64,000 nucleotides of DNA from Nonomuraea solani (GCF_900108335.1 NZ_FNVT01000009.1:310001-374000), one strand, 5' to 3'; positions 25,950-35,467 are shown, counted from the first letter of the stretch. The notes: generated by a model not told the origin, from the letters alone. A program made the numbers and translations.

Positions 25950-26406
25950 TCGTTCTCCCCCGCTGCGTCGACCCGTCCGGCCCCGGTGCCCGCGGTCGGC
26001 CGGGTGGGGCCCGGTGGTCCTTCGCGCAATTGCCGCACCGCAGGACCACGGCGGGCGCGACGCGAGAACTTGCGCATCGCGAATACCGAAGCACAGATAA
26101 CTTCCTTTTTTCTCCGCGCGCCATACGGAAACCCAGATTATCTGACGCCAAAGAGCCGGGCAAATATTTCAAGAAACACCGAACAATTGGCAGCCGCCCG
26201 CGGACTCACGGCCGTGCTAACATCTCCGAATTGTCAGCTCGTTATTGATGTGCGGCCCGACCACAGGCAGGCCATTTGGGTCCGCAGCCGACAGGGAATT
26301 GGCATTCGGCCGTCGCATCGCCGTCGCCATGGGGATCGACCGCACCAGAACGCCTCACCCCCGAAGGCATCACACATCTGGCAGGCGAAGAAAGGAGGAA
26401 GACATC
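25950..26406. other. Long leader/intergenic region upstream of exporter operon
   Basis: About 450 bp with no gene recognised. The stretch 26085-26260 is notably AT-richer than its surroundings and probably holds the promoter for the plus-strand exporter operon; a TTGTCA lies near 26230. It ends in AGAAAGGAGG, a very strong ribosome site for the 7-codon frame at 26407. Confidence 0.4.
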
Positions 26407-26430
26407 ATGCAGCGTGGCAAAGAGCAGTAA
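26407..26430 (+). CDS. Possible leader peptide MQRGKEQ
   Basis: ATG CAG CGT GGC AAA GAG CAG TAA, preceded by AAAGGAGGAAGACATC, which is the best Shine-Dalgarno in the neighbourhood. It sits 226 nt upstream of the MFS gene, and the gap contains GC-rich repeats (CGGCC / GGCCG) able to pair. This is the usual layout of ribosome-mediated attenuation for antibiotic-resistance genes. No direct evidence of translation. Confidence 0.35.
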   Translation: MQRGKEQ

Positions 26431-26655
26431 TCACGGCAGGCAGTCCGTCTCAGGGCGGGTGTAGCGGATAGCCCGTGTCGTTCTCCAACGGCCACGCCGG
26501 CCAATGACACCCAGTTATTGAGGCCGGCACAGCCTTGGCCATCCCATGGCGGCCCGGTCGTGCCCGCCGCGGCCACTGAGCCGCGTAGTCCGCGTCCGGG
26601 CCCACTTGAGCACCCACACGGACCAGCGCTCCACCTGCCCCGAAAGGTCATCGTC

Positions 26656-27942
26656 ATGACACTCCCGTTCGACGTTCGAAGGGTGCGGAGGAGAACACTG
26701 ATCCTCCTCATGGTGAGCCAGGTCGTCGGCAGCGTCGCGGTCGCGCTCACCTTCGCCGTGAGCGGGATATTGGCGGCCGAGTTGGCCGGCTCCTCCGGCG
26801 CGGCCGGCCTGGCTCAGGCGGCCCTGATCCTGGGTGCTGGGGCGGCCTCCTACCTGCTGGCCATATTGATGAACAGGAGGGGCAGGCGCGGCGGACTGGC
26901 TGCCGGCTACCTGATCGGCGCCATCGGCGCAGGTATGTGTGTCGTGGCCGCGACCACCGAGAGCTTCGCTCTCCTGATTGTCGGCATGGGCGCGCTCGGT
27001 GCGTCATCGGCGTCAACGAACAGTTGCCGATACGCGGCCACCGACCTCGCCCCGGAGGACCGCCACGCCACCACGCTGTCGATGGTGGTGTGGGTCGCCA
27101 CGGTGGGTGCGGTGCTGGGGCCTCTGATGGTCGGCCCGGCCCAGGCCGTGTCCACCTGGCTCGGCCTGCACCCGCTGGCTGGTCCGCTGCTGGTCGACAT
27201 GACCGGTGCGCTCATCGCGGCACTGGTGATCTTCAGCCTGCTTCGACCCGACCCGCTGATCGTCGCCCGAACTTTGGGACGGCCGGCCGGCCACCAAGCC
27301 GAACGCCACCGTGTGCGACCTCAGCCTCATGCCTCCCCGGTCGGCCCGGCTATCGCAGCACTGATGCTCGCCAACGCCACCATGGTGGCCGTCATGGTCA
27401 TGACGCCGCTGGAAATGCACCACCAAGGCGCAGCCCATACCGCCATCGGCGCTGCCCTCTCAGCCCACTTCCTCGGAATGTACGCGTTCGCCCCCCTGTC
27501 CGGCATCCTGTCCGACAGAGCCGGAGTGCCAACGGCATTGGTCACGGGAGGGGCCGTGCTGCTGGTCTCACTCGTGGTGCTGGCCGGCTGGTTCGGGCAG
27601 AGCCCGTTCACGCATGGACTGGGCCTCTTCCTGGTCGGCCTCGGCTGGTCGGTGTGCACCGTGGCGGCCTCATCGCACATCGCCGCATGCTCAATGGGTG
27701 ACACCCGCGTGCAAGGCGGCGCCGACACCGCCATGACAGTCATGGCCGCGGCCGCGGCCGCGGCGGCGGGGCCGCTCATGGCGCTCTGGGGCTTCAGTGG
27801 CCTGCTCGTCCTGGCCGCGGTGATGTCAATCGGGATCCCGCTGGCCGCGCACCGGATCCGACCCCACAAGGCACCACTTGCGACGGCGGACCAGATCGCA
27901 CCTGGCCTGAACTCATCAGGAAGGGACCATGACCGAACCTGA
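26656..27942 (+). CDS. MFS drug/metabolite exporter
   Basis: 428 residues from ATG 26656 (CGAAAGG upstream); the frame is open further back but that part is leader sequence. Twelve hydrophobic segments, starting TLILLMVSQVVGSVAVALTF. The loop after TM2 (MNRRGRRGGLAAGYLIGAIG) is the motif-A equivalent, and SDRAGVPTALVTGG is its repeat in the second half. An export role is likely from the family and the adjacent modification enzymes. The last 14 nt overlap the methyltransferase start, so the genes are co-translated. Confidence 0.85.
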   Translation: MTLPFDVRRVRRRTLILLMVSQVVGSVAVALTFAVSGILAAELAGSSGAAGLAQAALILGAGAASYLLAILMNRRGRRGGLAAGYLIGAIGAGMCVVAATTESFALLIVGMGALGASSASTNSCRYAATDLAPEDRHATTLSMVVWVATVGAVLGPLMVGPAQAVSTWLGLHPLAGPLLVDMTGALIAALVIFSLLRPDPLIVARTLGRPAGHQAERHRVRPQPHASPVGPAIAALMLANATMVAVMVMTPLEMHHQGAAHTAIGAALSAHFLGMYAFAPLSGILSDRAGVPTALVTGGAVLLVSLVVLAGWFGQSPFTHGLGLFLVGLGWSVCTVAASSHIAACSMGDTRVQGGADTAMTVMAAAAAAAAGPLMALWGFSGLLVLAAVMSIGIPLAAHRIRPHKAPLATADQIAPGLNSSGRDHDRT

Positions 27943-28810
27943 ACGCGACGCCCTGGCGGCGCAGCGTAGAGACGGGCCGGACCCGGCGGACGCCTACGAC
28001 GCCGAACTTCGCGCGCACAACACACGGCTGCGCGCCGCCACAGGTGTCCACGCCGGCGACCGGGTACTCGACATCGGTTGCGGCACCGGGCAAACGACCC
28101 GCGAGGCCGCCCGGATCGCCGCGCCCGGGGCCGTGCTCGGCATCGACCTCTCCGCCGCGATGCTGCGGCGTGCCCGCGCACTCACTGCATCCGCACATCT
28201 CGACAACGTGACCTACCGGCACGGCGACGCCCAGGTGTACGCCTTCCCCAACGCGCACTACGACCTCGCCATCAGCCGCTTCGGAACGATGTTCTTCCCC
28301 GATCCCCTCGCGGCGTTCACCAACATCGCACGGGCGCTGCGCACTGACGCACGCCTGGTGATGCTCGTCTGGCAGAGCCGGGAGCGCAACGAGTGGGCAT
28401 CGGCCCTTTACGCGGCCCTCGGAACCTCCGCACAAGAATCCAGGCCCCCCGCGACGCTCGATCCGTTCACTCTCGCCGACAAGTCGGCCACCTCGGCCAT
28501 CCTCGGCCGCTCCGGCTTTCACGACATCACCTTCGGCGACGTCCACGAACCCATGGTCTTCGGCCCTGACAGTGCCTCAGCTTTCGAACACGTGCACGCC
28601 TTCCAGAACGTCCAGAACGCCCTTGCAAGCATGAGGCCGCCCGATGCCGCCCAGGCCCGGGCACGACTGCGGCACACCCTCCAGACCCACCACACCAGCG
28701 GGGCGGGGGTCGTCTTCGACTCACGCGCATGGCTGATCACCGCCCACCGCACCGACAGCGGCCGGCCCACCGGCACCCGGCCCGCCACGACCAAGAGGAA
28801 CGCACCATGA
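27929..28810 (+). CDS. Class I SAM-dependent methyltransferase
   Basis: 293 residues. The SAM motif I VLDIGCGTGQTTREAARIA is at about residues 47-65, motif II acidic residue in GAVLGIDLSAAMLRRARAL, then YRHGDAQVYAFP and FDxxISRFGTMFF-type motif III. The layout is of the Methyltransf_11/25 kind acting on small molecules. GGGACC precedes the ATG, which lies inside the MFS gene; the stop overlaps the hydrolase start by 4 nt. Likely substrate: the compound handled by the exporter. Confidence 0.85.
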   Translation: MTEPERDALAAQRRDGPDPADAYDAELRAHNTRLRAATGVHAGDRVLDIGCGTGQTTREAARIAAPGAVLGIDLSAAMLRRARALTASAHLDNVTYRHGDAQVYAFPNAHYDLAISRFGTMFFPDPLAAFTNIARALRTDARLVMLVWQSRERNEWASALYAALGTSAQESRPPATLDPFTLADKSATSAILGRSGFHDITFGDVHEPMVFGPDSASAFEHVHAFQNVQNALASMRPPDAAQARARLRHTLQTHHTSGAGVVFDSRAWLITAHRTDSGRPTGTRPATTKRNAP

Positions 28811-29667
28811 CCGAGCAGATGATCACCATCGACGGGATAGACCTGTGCTACGAGACGTTCGGCGACCCAGCCGATGCCACCGTGTTGTTGATCGCCGGCG
28901 GAGCACAGTCGATGGTCTGGTGGGAAGAGGGGTTCTGTACCCGGCTCGCCGAGGCGGGTCGCCACGTCGTGCGTTACGACCACCGCGACACCGGCCGGTC
29001 GGCCAGCTCACCGCCCGGGCGGCCGTCGTACACCGCCCACGATCTGACCACCGACCCGCTGCGAATCCTGGACGCCCTGGGAGTGCGTCGCGCACACCTG
29101 GTCGGGCTGTCGAAGGGAGGCGACATCGCCCAGCGCATCGCCCTCGAACACCCCGAACGGGTGATCACCTTGTGCCTGGCCTCAACCAGCCCCGCCGTCC
29201 CGGCCGAGCACGATCGTAAGCTCCCACCGCCGAGTCCACAGGTGATGGCCACGTTCACCGACCCCGAACCCGGGCCCGACTGGACCGACCGCGACGCAGT
29301 GGTGGTCTATCGGGTCGAGGCCGAACGGCCGTACGCGGGAAGCCTCGGGTTCGACGAGCCGCACTACCGACGGCTCGCCGCCCAGGAGGTCGATCGAACC
29401 CGGGACATGGCCGCCTCGATGACCAACCACTTCGTCCTCGACTACGACACCCCGGCCGGCTTCCGGCTCGACCAGATCACCGCCCCCACCCTGGTCCTGC
29501 ACGGCACCACCGACCCGATGTTCCCCTTCGAGCATGGCCAAGCCCTCGCCGCCGAGATCCCCGGCGCGCGGCTGGTCCCCCTCCCCGGCGCCGGGCATCA
29601 ACAACCGCCACGCGAACTCTGGGACCTGGCCATCGCGGCAATCGTCGAGCACACCGAAGAAGGCTGA
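28807..29667 (+). CDS. Alpha/beta hydrolase
   Basis: 286 residues from ATG 28807 (ATGA overlap with the methyltransferase stop). Nucleophile elbow VGLSKGGDIA gives Ser102; the acid is in VLHGTTDPMFP and the His in PGAGHQQPP near residue 262. The oxyanion-hole strand is LLIAGGAQSMVWW. RdmC/aclacinomycin-methylesterase-like proteins and resistance hydrolases share this layout (YETFGDP...HRDTGRS). The role is not fixed; it sits in the exporter operon. Confidence 0.85.
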   Translation: MTEQMITIDGIDLCYETFGDPADATVLLIAGGAQSMVWWEEGFCTRLAEAGRHVVRYDHRDTGRSASSPPGRPSYTAHDLTTDPLRILDALGVRRAHLVGLSKGGDIAQRIALEHPERVITLCLASTSPAVPAEHDRKLPPPSPQVMATFTDPEPGPDWTDRDAVVVYRVEAERPYAGSLGFDEPHYRRLAAQEVDRTRDMAASMTNHFVLDYDTPAGFRLDQITAPTLVLHGTTDPMFPFEHGQALAAEIPGARLVPLPGAGHQQPPRELWDLAIAAIVEHTEEG

Positions 29668-29810
29668 AGCCCATGTTCCTCGCCGAACAACCCGGGCGTC
29701 CCGAACCCTGATGGCAGGCGAGGTGACGAGGCCCAGAGCCCTCCACCCCGCACTGAACAAGCCCTGCCCGGCCCAGCCCGGCGAGCCACAAGACAGCGGC
29801 ATCGCCGTAC

Positions 29811-30569
29811 GTGACGCATGGCCGGGAATGGCGTCCATCACCCTCACCGCGGCAAGAGAGGCAACGAGCCATCAGTACATTCGCGCTCATCCACGGCGCC
29901 GGCGTCGGCGGAGGCTGGTTTTGGCACCTCGTAGAAGCCGAACTCCGATCCCTCGGACACACCACTGTCGCCCCCACCCTGTGGACCGGCGACGATACGG
30001 CGACCCTGAACGACTACGCCGACACCGTCGTCAACACCATCGACACACAGGATGAGCTTTTCGTTGTCGCCCATTCGTTCGGCGGGTTCACCGCACCCCT
30101 GGTCGCCGAACGTCTCCCCACCGCCGGGCTCATCTACGTCACCGCCATGATCCCCCGGCCCGGCGAATCACCGGCCGACTGGTGGAGCAACACCGGACAC
30201 CCGGAGGCTGTTCGAATCCAGGCCGCCAAAGACGGTGGCCTCACCGGCTCCTCCGACCCATACGTCGGCTACTTCCACGACGTGCCCAAGCACCTGGCCG
30301 ACCAGGTGTCGAGAAGGGAACCGCCCCCGCCCTCCGACTCCGCCTACTACGAGCCCTGGCCCCTCGACACCTATCCGACCACGCCGACGCGATACATCCT
30401 CTGCACCGAGGACCGGCTGTTCCCCGCGGCATTCCAGCGCCGACTCGTACGTGAGCGACTCGGCATCACCCCCGACGAGATCGCGAGCGGCCACTGCCCC
30501 GCCCTCAGCCGCCCCACAGAGCTCGCGGCAATGCTCAACACGTTCACACCAGCCCGCAACGAGGCGTGA
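29811..30569 (+). CDS. Alpha/beta hydrolase (EstA/MenH-like), start codon doubtful
   Basis: The protein proper begins STFALIHGAGVGGGWFWHLV; nucleophile VVAHSFGGFTAPL; acid region CTEDRLFP; His in ASGHCPALSRP. Homologous salicylate-esterase/pyrethroid-hydrolase-like proteins start with MxTFxLxHG at this point. Here the expected ATG is ATC at 29871, with GAGG nine bases before it. The only standard in-frame start upstream is GTG 29811, without a good ribosome site, which would add 20 arginine-rich residues. Expression may thus be weak or lost. It lies 143 nt after the first hydrolase and about 60 nt before the aldehyde oxidoreductase genes. Confidence 0.75.
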   Translation: MTHGREWRPSPSPRQERQRAISTFALIHGAGVGGGWFWHLVEAELRSLGHTTVAPTLWTGDDTATLNDYADTVVNTIDTQDELFVVAHSFGGFTAPLVAERLPTAGLIYVTAMIPRPGESPADWWSNTGHPEAVRIQAAKDGGLTGSSDPYVGYFHDVPKHLADQVSRREPPPPSDSAYYEPWPLDTYPTTPTRYILCTEDRLFPAAFQRRLVRERLGITPDEIASGHCPALSRPTELAAMLNTFTPARNEA

Positions 30570-30628
30570 CACCTCGACCGAGCGAACAACATCCGGGGCA
30601 CCGGCCTATGCCAAGAAGGGAGACCCAC

Positions 30629-31240
30629 ATGTCCACTGACGACACACACCACCTTGATGGGCCGTTGCCTCGACACAACGTTCATGGCGGCGACGGAGAC
30701 CGTGACCGCGGGTATTCTCGCGTTCGGGTCGGCGAGCCCCGCATTCCCGGCCGCACCCAGGCGGGGCCCACCAGCAGGATCGCGCTGAAGGTCAACGGCG
30801 TACTCGAGAACATCGAGGTCGACAACCGGACCTCGCTGCTGGATCTGCTGCGCGAACAGTTCGGCCTGACCGGCACCAAGAAGGGCTGTAACGCCGGTGC
30901 CTGCGGGGCCTGCACCGTCCTGGTCGACGGGCGGCGGGTCAACTCCTGCCTAACGCTCGCCGTGCGCCTGGAGGGCGCCGAGGTCACCACCATCGAGGGG
31001 CTCGCCCCAGGGGGCGAGGACGGTGAGCTGCATCCGCTGCAGCGGGCGTTCGTCGAGCAGGACGCCTTGCAGTGCGGGTTCTGTACGCCTGGGCAGATCA
31101 TGTCCGGCGTCGGCTGTATCGAGGAAGGGCACACCGGCTCCGCCGAGGAGATCCGCGAGTGGATGAGCGGCAACCTGTGCCGCTGCGGCTGCTACGCGAA
31201 GATCGTGCGCGCCATCGAGCAGAGCGCCCAGGGGAAATGA
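30629..31240 (+). CDS. paoA: Aldehyde oxidoreductase [2Fe-2S] subunit (PaoA-like)
   Basis: 203 residues from ATG 30629 (AAGGGAG upstream). Small subunit of a xanthine-oxidase-family molybdoenzyme. A plant-ferredoxin-type domain carries Cys87, Cys92, Cys95 and Cys107 (GCNAGACGACTV). A helical [2Fe-2S] domain carries Cys149, Cys152, Cys184 and Cys186 (QCGFCTPGQ, NLCRCGCY). It passes electrons from the molybdenum centre to FAD in the next subunit. Unlike E. coli PaoA there is no clear Tat signal; the first 50 residues are His/Arg/Gly-rich. The enzyme is probably cytoplasmic. Confidence 0.9.
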   Translation: MSTDDTHHLDGPLPRHNVHGGDGDRDRGYSRVRVGEPRIPGRTQAGPTSRIALKVNGVLENIEVDNRTSLLDLLREQFGLTGTKKGCNAGACGACTVLVDGRRVNSCLTLAVRLEGAEVTTIEGLAPGGEDGELHPLQRAFVEQDALQCGFCTPGQIMSGVGCIEEGHTGSAEEIREWMSGNLCRCGCYAKIVRAIEQSAQGK

Positions 31241-31253
31241 GGCCGGGGCCACC

Positions 31254-32234
31254 ATGTATCCCTTCGACTTCACCAAAGTCTGCGACACCCAAGGCGCACT
31301 CGAGGCCGGCCGGCGCGGCGGCCGCTACATCGCCGGCGGCACCACCCTGGTCGACCTGATGCGCGAGACCGTCGAACGCCCCCAGACGCTGGTCGACATC
31401 AGCGCGCTGCCGCTGCACGAGGTCACCGTCACCGAGCGCGGGGGCCTGCGCATCGGTGCGCTGGTGCGGATGGCCGAGGCCGCCGCCCACCCCCAGGTGC
31501 GCGCCCTCTACCCGGTCATCTCCCAGGCACTGGAACTGAGCGCGTCCGCCCAGTTGCGCAACATGGCCACCATCGGCGGCAACATCATGCAGCGCACCCG
31601 GTGCACCTACTTCCGCGACGTGACCGCGGCCTGCAACAAGCGAGAGCCCGGCTCCGGGTGCGCCGCCTCACAAGGTTTCAACCGCGCCCACGCGATCCTG
31701 GGCACCTCCGACCAGTGCGTGGCCACGCACCCCTCCGACGTCGCCGTGGCCTTCGCGGCGCTGGAGGCGAGGGTGCACCTGCTCGGCTCGGACGGGGCAC
31801 GCAGCGTCGCCTTCGCGGACTTCCTGCTGCGGCCGGGCAGCACTCCGAACCGTGAACAGGCCCTGCGGCAGGGCGAGTTGATCACTTCGGTGGAGATTCC
31901 TGCCCATCCGCGTCCGCTGAAGTCGGGCTACCTCAAGGTACGCGACCGGCAGTCGTATGAGTTCGCTCTCACCTCCGCGGCCGTCGCCCTGCACCTGCGC
32001 GGCGGTGTGATCCACGAGGCGAAGGTCGCCGCCGGCGGCGTGGGCACCGTGCCGTGGAGGCTGCCCGCGGTGGAGCGGCACCTCATCGGCGAACGTCCCT
32101 CGCAGGCGCTGTGGACACAGGCCGCGGAACGAGCGGCGCACGGAGCCCGCCCCCTGGAGCACAACCGCTTCAAGATCGAGCTCCTCAAACGCACCGTCGA
32201 ACGTCAACTGCGCATCGTAGGAGGTACCCCGTGA
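31254..32234 (+). CDS. paoB: Aldehyde oxidoreductase FAD subunit with [4Fe-4S] site (PaoB-like)
   Basis: 326 residues. FAD-binding motifs RYIAGGTTLVDLM (about 24-36) and the NMATIGGNIMQRT loop (103-115) are those of the CoxM/XdhB medium subunit. Cys117, Cys127, Cys136 and Cys155 lie in the insert that holds a [4Fe-4S] cluster in PaoB, which separates this group from ordinary xanthine dehydrogenases. Starts 13 nt after the small subunit and its stop overlaps the large-subunit GTG (GTGA). Confidence 0.9.
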   Translation: MYPFDFTKVCDTQGALEAGRRGGRYIAGGTTLVDLMRETVERPQTLVDISALPLHEVTVTERGGLRIGALVRMAEAAAHPQVRALYPVISQALELSASAQLRNMATIGGNIMQRTRCTYFRDVTAACNKREPGSGCAASQGFNRAHAILGTSDQCVATHPSDVAVAFAALEARVHLLGSDGARSVAFADFLLRPGSTPNREQALRQGELITSVEIPAHPRPLKSGYLKVRDRQSYEFALTSAAVALHLRGGVIHEAKVAAGGVGTVPWRLPAVERHLIGERPSQALWTQAAERAAHGARPLEHNRFKIELLKRTVERQLRIVGGTP

Positions 32235-34438
32235 GTCCGCAGCCGCAGGAAGCCGTCGGGGCGCCCCTCTCCCGGGTGGACGGCCGCCTGAAGGTCACCG
32301 GCAAGGCGCTGTACGCCCTCGACCACACCGGCGACCACACCGGCGACACAGCCGTGCACGCGGTCGTCGTCGACAGCGGCATCGGCCGAGGCCGCATGAC
32401 CGGCATCGACACCCGCGCGGCGCTCGCCCAGCCCGGCGTGCTGAAGGTGATCAGCCATCTCAACGCCCCCGCGCTGCCCTACCAGCCCAACACGCTTTCG
32501 CTCAACCCGCCGGGCGAGCGACTGCATGTCTTCCAGGACGACAAGGTCCTCTTCCACGGGCAGCCGGTCGCCGTCGTGGTGGCCACCACGTTGGAGGCCG
32601 CCCAGCACGCCGCCGACCTGGTGACGGTGACCTACGACGCCCGGCAGCCCTCCACCGACATGGCCGACGCGCCGGCCGGCGAGCCCCAGACCTACGCCCG
32701 CGGCGACGCGGACAAAGCGCTGGAATCCGCCGCCGTGCACATGGAGATGACCTACCGGACCGCCCGCAACCACCACAACGCGATGGAGCCGCACGCCACC
32801 ATCGCCCGCTGGGACGGCGACCAACTGACCGTCTGGGACAAGACCCAATGGGTGTACGGCACGCAGATGGAACTCGCCACGGTGTTCGGCCTGGCGATGG
32901 AGTCGGTGCGCGTCATCTCACCATTCGTCGGCGGCGGGTTCGGCAGCGCGCTGCGGACCTGGCCACACGTCATCATCGCGGCCCTGGCCGCTCGCCAGAC
33001 CGGGCGCCCGGTCAAACTCGCCCTGACACGCAGGCAGATGTACTTCGGGACGGGCTTCAGGCCCGCCTACGAGTACGCGGTGCGCCTGGGCAGCGACCGG
33101 CGCGGGCGCCTGAGCGCGATGATTCACGACGTACGCGCCGAAACGTCGAGCTACGAGACGTTCATGGAGTCCGTCCTCACCCCCGGGCAGATGCTGTACA
33201 GCCTGCCCAACGTCCGCCAGACATACCGGACAGTGCCACTGGACGTGAACACCCCGCTGTACATGCGCGGCCCCGGATACACCACCGCCTCCTACGTCAT
33301 CGAGTCGGCGATGGACGAACTCGCCCACCAACTGGGCATCGACCCGATCGAGTTGCGGCTGCGCAACGAGCCCGACACCGACGAGTCCAGCGGGCTACCG
33401 TTCTCCACCCGCAAGCTGCGCGAATGTTACGCCGTCGGCGCCCGCGAATTCGGCTGGAACCGGCGCAACCCCAAGCCGCGCGCCACCTATGACGGCGACT
33501 GGCTGATCGGCACCGGCATGGCCGCCGGCGTCTACAACACCGCCCGCAACGAGGCCCAGGCGTCGGTCAGGCTGAACGCCGACGGCACCGCGCTGATCCA
33601 GTCCGCGGCCAGTGACATGGGCCCGGGCACCTACACCTCCCAGACCCAGCTCGCCGCCGACGCCCTCGGCCTGACGATGCGCGACGTGACGTTCCGCCTC
33701 GGCGACTCCCTCATGCCACCGGCCCCGCCGCACGGCGGCTCCTGGACCATGGCCAGCGTCGGATCGGCCGTCCAGGACGGCTGCGACAAGCTAAGGCGGC
33801 AAGCCATCGAACTCGCCGTCAAGGATGCGGAATCGCCACTGCACGGCATCGACCCCGGCGCCGTCGTGGTCCGCGCAGGCCGGCTACAGGTCCACGACGA
33901 CCCCGCACGCGGCGAGACCTACCAGCAACTCCTGACCCGCAACGAACGCACCCACCTCCGGACACTCGGATCCTTCACCCCGCCCACAGGGCCGGAACGG
34001 TTCTCCCTGTACGCCTACAGCGCGACGTTCGCCGAGGTCGCCGTCGACGCCCGACTGGGTCTGGTACGGGTACGGCGGATGCTCGGCGTCTACGACGTGG
34101 GCCGCATCATCAACCCCGAACTCGCCGACAGCCAAGCCCTGGGCGGCATGGTCGGCGGTATCGGCCAGGCCCTGCTGGAACACACGGTCACCGACCACCG
34201 CGACGGCCGCATCGTCAACGCCAACCTCGCCGACTACCTCGTTCCCGTCAACGCCGACGTTCCCAGCCTGCGGGCGATCTACCTCGACGGCGACGACCGC
34301 AACGCCGACCCCATCGGCGTCAAAGGCCTGGGAGAGCTCGTGGCAATCGGCGCGGCGCCGGCCATCGCCAACGCGGTCTTCCACGCCACCGGCCGCCGCG
34401 TCCGTGAACTGCCCATCACCGCCGAGGCCCTGCTCTGA
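32231..34438 (+). CDS. paoC: Aldehyde oxidoreductase molybdenum subunit (PaoC-like)
   Basis: 735 residues from GTG 32231 (GGAGG upstream, inside the end of paoB). Contains the molybdopterin-binding segments FVGGGFGSALRTWPHVIIAA and MRGPGYTTASYVIESAMDEL, and near the end GVKGLGELVAIGA with the catalytic Glu at about residue 702. The Pao type uses molybdopterin cytosine dinucleotide and oxidises aromatic and aliphatic aldehydes to acids. The length matches E. coli PaoC (about 732). No PaoD/XdhC-like maturation gene follows. Confidence 0.92.
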   Translation: MSPQPQEAVGAPLSRVDGRLKVTGKALYALDHTGDHTGDTAVHAVVVDSGIGRGRMTGIDTRAALAQPGVLKVISHLNAPALPYQPNTLSLNPPGERLHVFQDDKVLFHGQPVAVVVATTLEAAQHAADLVTVTYDARQPSTDMADAPAGEPQTYARGDADKALESAAVHMEMTYRTARNHHNAMEPHATIARWDGDQLTVWDKTQWVYGTQMELATVFGLAMESVRVISPFVGGGFGSALRTWPHVIIAALAARQTGRPVKLALTRRQMYFGTGFRPAYEYAVRLGSDRRGRLSAMIHDVRAETSSYETFMESVLTPGQMLYSLPNVRQTYRTVPLDVNTPLYMRGPGYTTASYVIESAMDELAHQLGIDPIELRLRNEPDTDESSGLPFSTRKLRECYAVGAREFGWNRRNPKPRATYDGDWLIGTGMAAGVYNTARNEAQASVRLNADGTALIQSAASDMGPGTYTSQTQLAADALGLTMRDVTFRLGDSLMPPAPPHGGSWTMASVGSAVQDGCDKLRRQAIELAVKDAESPLHGIDPGAVVVRAGRLQVHDDPARGETYQQLLTRNERTHLRTLGSFTPPTGPERFSLYAYSATFAEVAVDARLGLVRVRRMLGVYDVGRIINPELADSQALGGMVGGIGQALLEHTVTDHRDGRIVNANLADYLVPVNADVPSLRAIYLDGDDRNADPIGVKGLGELVAIGAAPAIANAVFHATGRRVRELPITAEALL

Positions 34439-34714
34439 GCACAAAGACGCCCCTGACCGTTCAGGGAGAGGGTCGGACACCAGAGGGCTGTCGCCGTGTC
34501 ACCTCACCCTCGACGACACCGGGCTCGCGGCGGATTACGCCGTCTTCGCTCGGAAATGCCGGTACACCGTCGCGAGTCCGCCCGGTCACGGTCTACCGGG
34601 GCCGTGAGGATGGGACGACGTCCTGTGCCGGGAGCGGCCATGCGCGGGCGGTGGCCGCGCATGGCCGATGCGGTAGCGGCAGGGTGGCCGGCTCATGTGC
34701 CGTTTCGTCGCAGG
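34439..34714. other. Convergent intergenic region
   Basis: 276 bp between paoC and the convergent TetR gene. The repeat GACCGTTCAGGGAGAGGGTC (34453-34472) holds a GACC/GGTC pairing and may help termination; no gene is seen. Confidence 0.35.
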
Positions 34715-35467
34715 TCAGCCGCTGAGGGCGTCGCTCCGCTCGGCGATCAGGGCCTCGATGCCGGCCAGGATTCGTTCCAGCCCGAACTCGACGTCGCTCG
34801 GGGGCAGTTCGTCCTCCACGTACGAGGTGTCGGCCATCAGCGCGGCCGCCCTCGGGAAGCCGCGCTCTCTTAGGAGCGGGCGCAGGAAGCCGATCGCCGC
34901 CGCCATCGCCGCCGACCCCTCGGAATTGCCGAAGGTGTGGGCCAGGCGTGCGATGCTGCGCGCGTACCCGTCGAGGAGCACCGCGCAGCCGAGCGTGTCC
35001 TGGTCGTTCAGGCCGGAGTCGGTCATCCCCTCCATGAAGACCTCTAGCCAGTCGACCAGATGGGGCGTCATGGGAGCTGTCTGGACGGGCAGGTCCAGCA
35101 GCCACGGATGGATCCGAAAGCGGTCGATCATGGCGCGCGTCCATCCGGTTGCGGCGGCCCGCCAGGTCGTGGCCTGCCGTACTGATTCCGGGGGCGGGCC
35201 CCAGCCGGCTTCGGCGAGCAGGACGAGCAGTTCCTCCTTGGAGCGGACATAGCGGTAGAGGGCGTTGGCGGTGATGCCGAGGCGTGCGGCGATCTTGGGC
35301 ATCGACAGCCCGGCGAAGCCTTCCTCGTCGGAGACCTCGATCGCGACCTCGACGATCCGTTCCACGCTATGGGCCGGTTTGGGGCCGCGTCGTCGCGTGG
35401 CCGATGTGAGCCCCCACGCCAGTGCGATGCCGGGCGGCAGGTCCGCCCGTTCCTTGTCGTCAGCCAC
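34715..35467 (-). CDS. TetR family transcriptional regulator
   Basis: 250 residues. The HTH lies at about residues 51-72 (FAGLSMPKIAARLGITANAL, then YRYVRSKEELLVLL). The C-terminal domain is of the TetR_C_1-like type (WRAAATGWTRAMIDRFRIHP, SGLNDQDTLGCAVLLDGYAR). Divergent from the DUF1707/ABC operon with only 49-76 bp between, so it most likely represses that operon. The intergenic region is AT-rich around TTACACTAATTC. Confidence 0.88.
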   Translation of the reverse strand: MADDKERADLPPGIALAWGLTSATRRRGPKPAHSVERIVEVAIEVSDEEGFAGLSMPKIAARLGITANALYRYVRSKEELLVLLAEAGWGPPPESVRQATTWRAAATGWTRAMIDRFRIHPWLLDLPVQTAPMTPHLVDWLEVFMEGMTDSGLNDQDTLGCAVLLDGYARSIARLAHTFGNSEGSAAMAAAIGFLRPLLRERGFPRAAALMADTSYVEDELPPSDVEFGLERILAGIEALIAERSDALSG

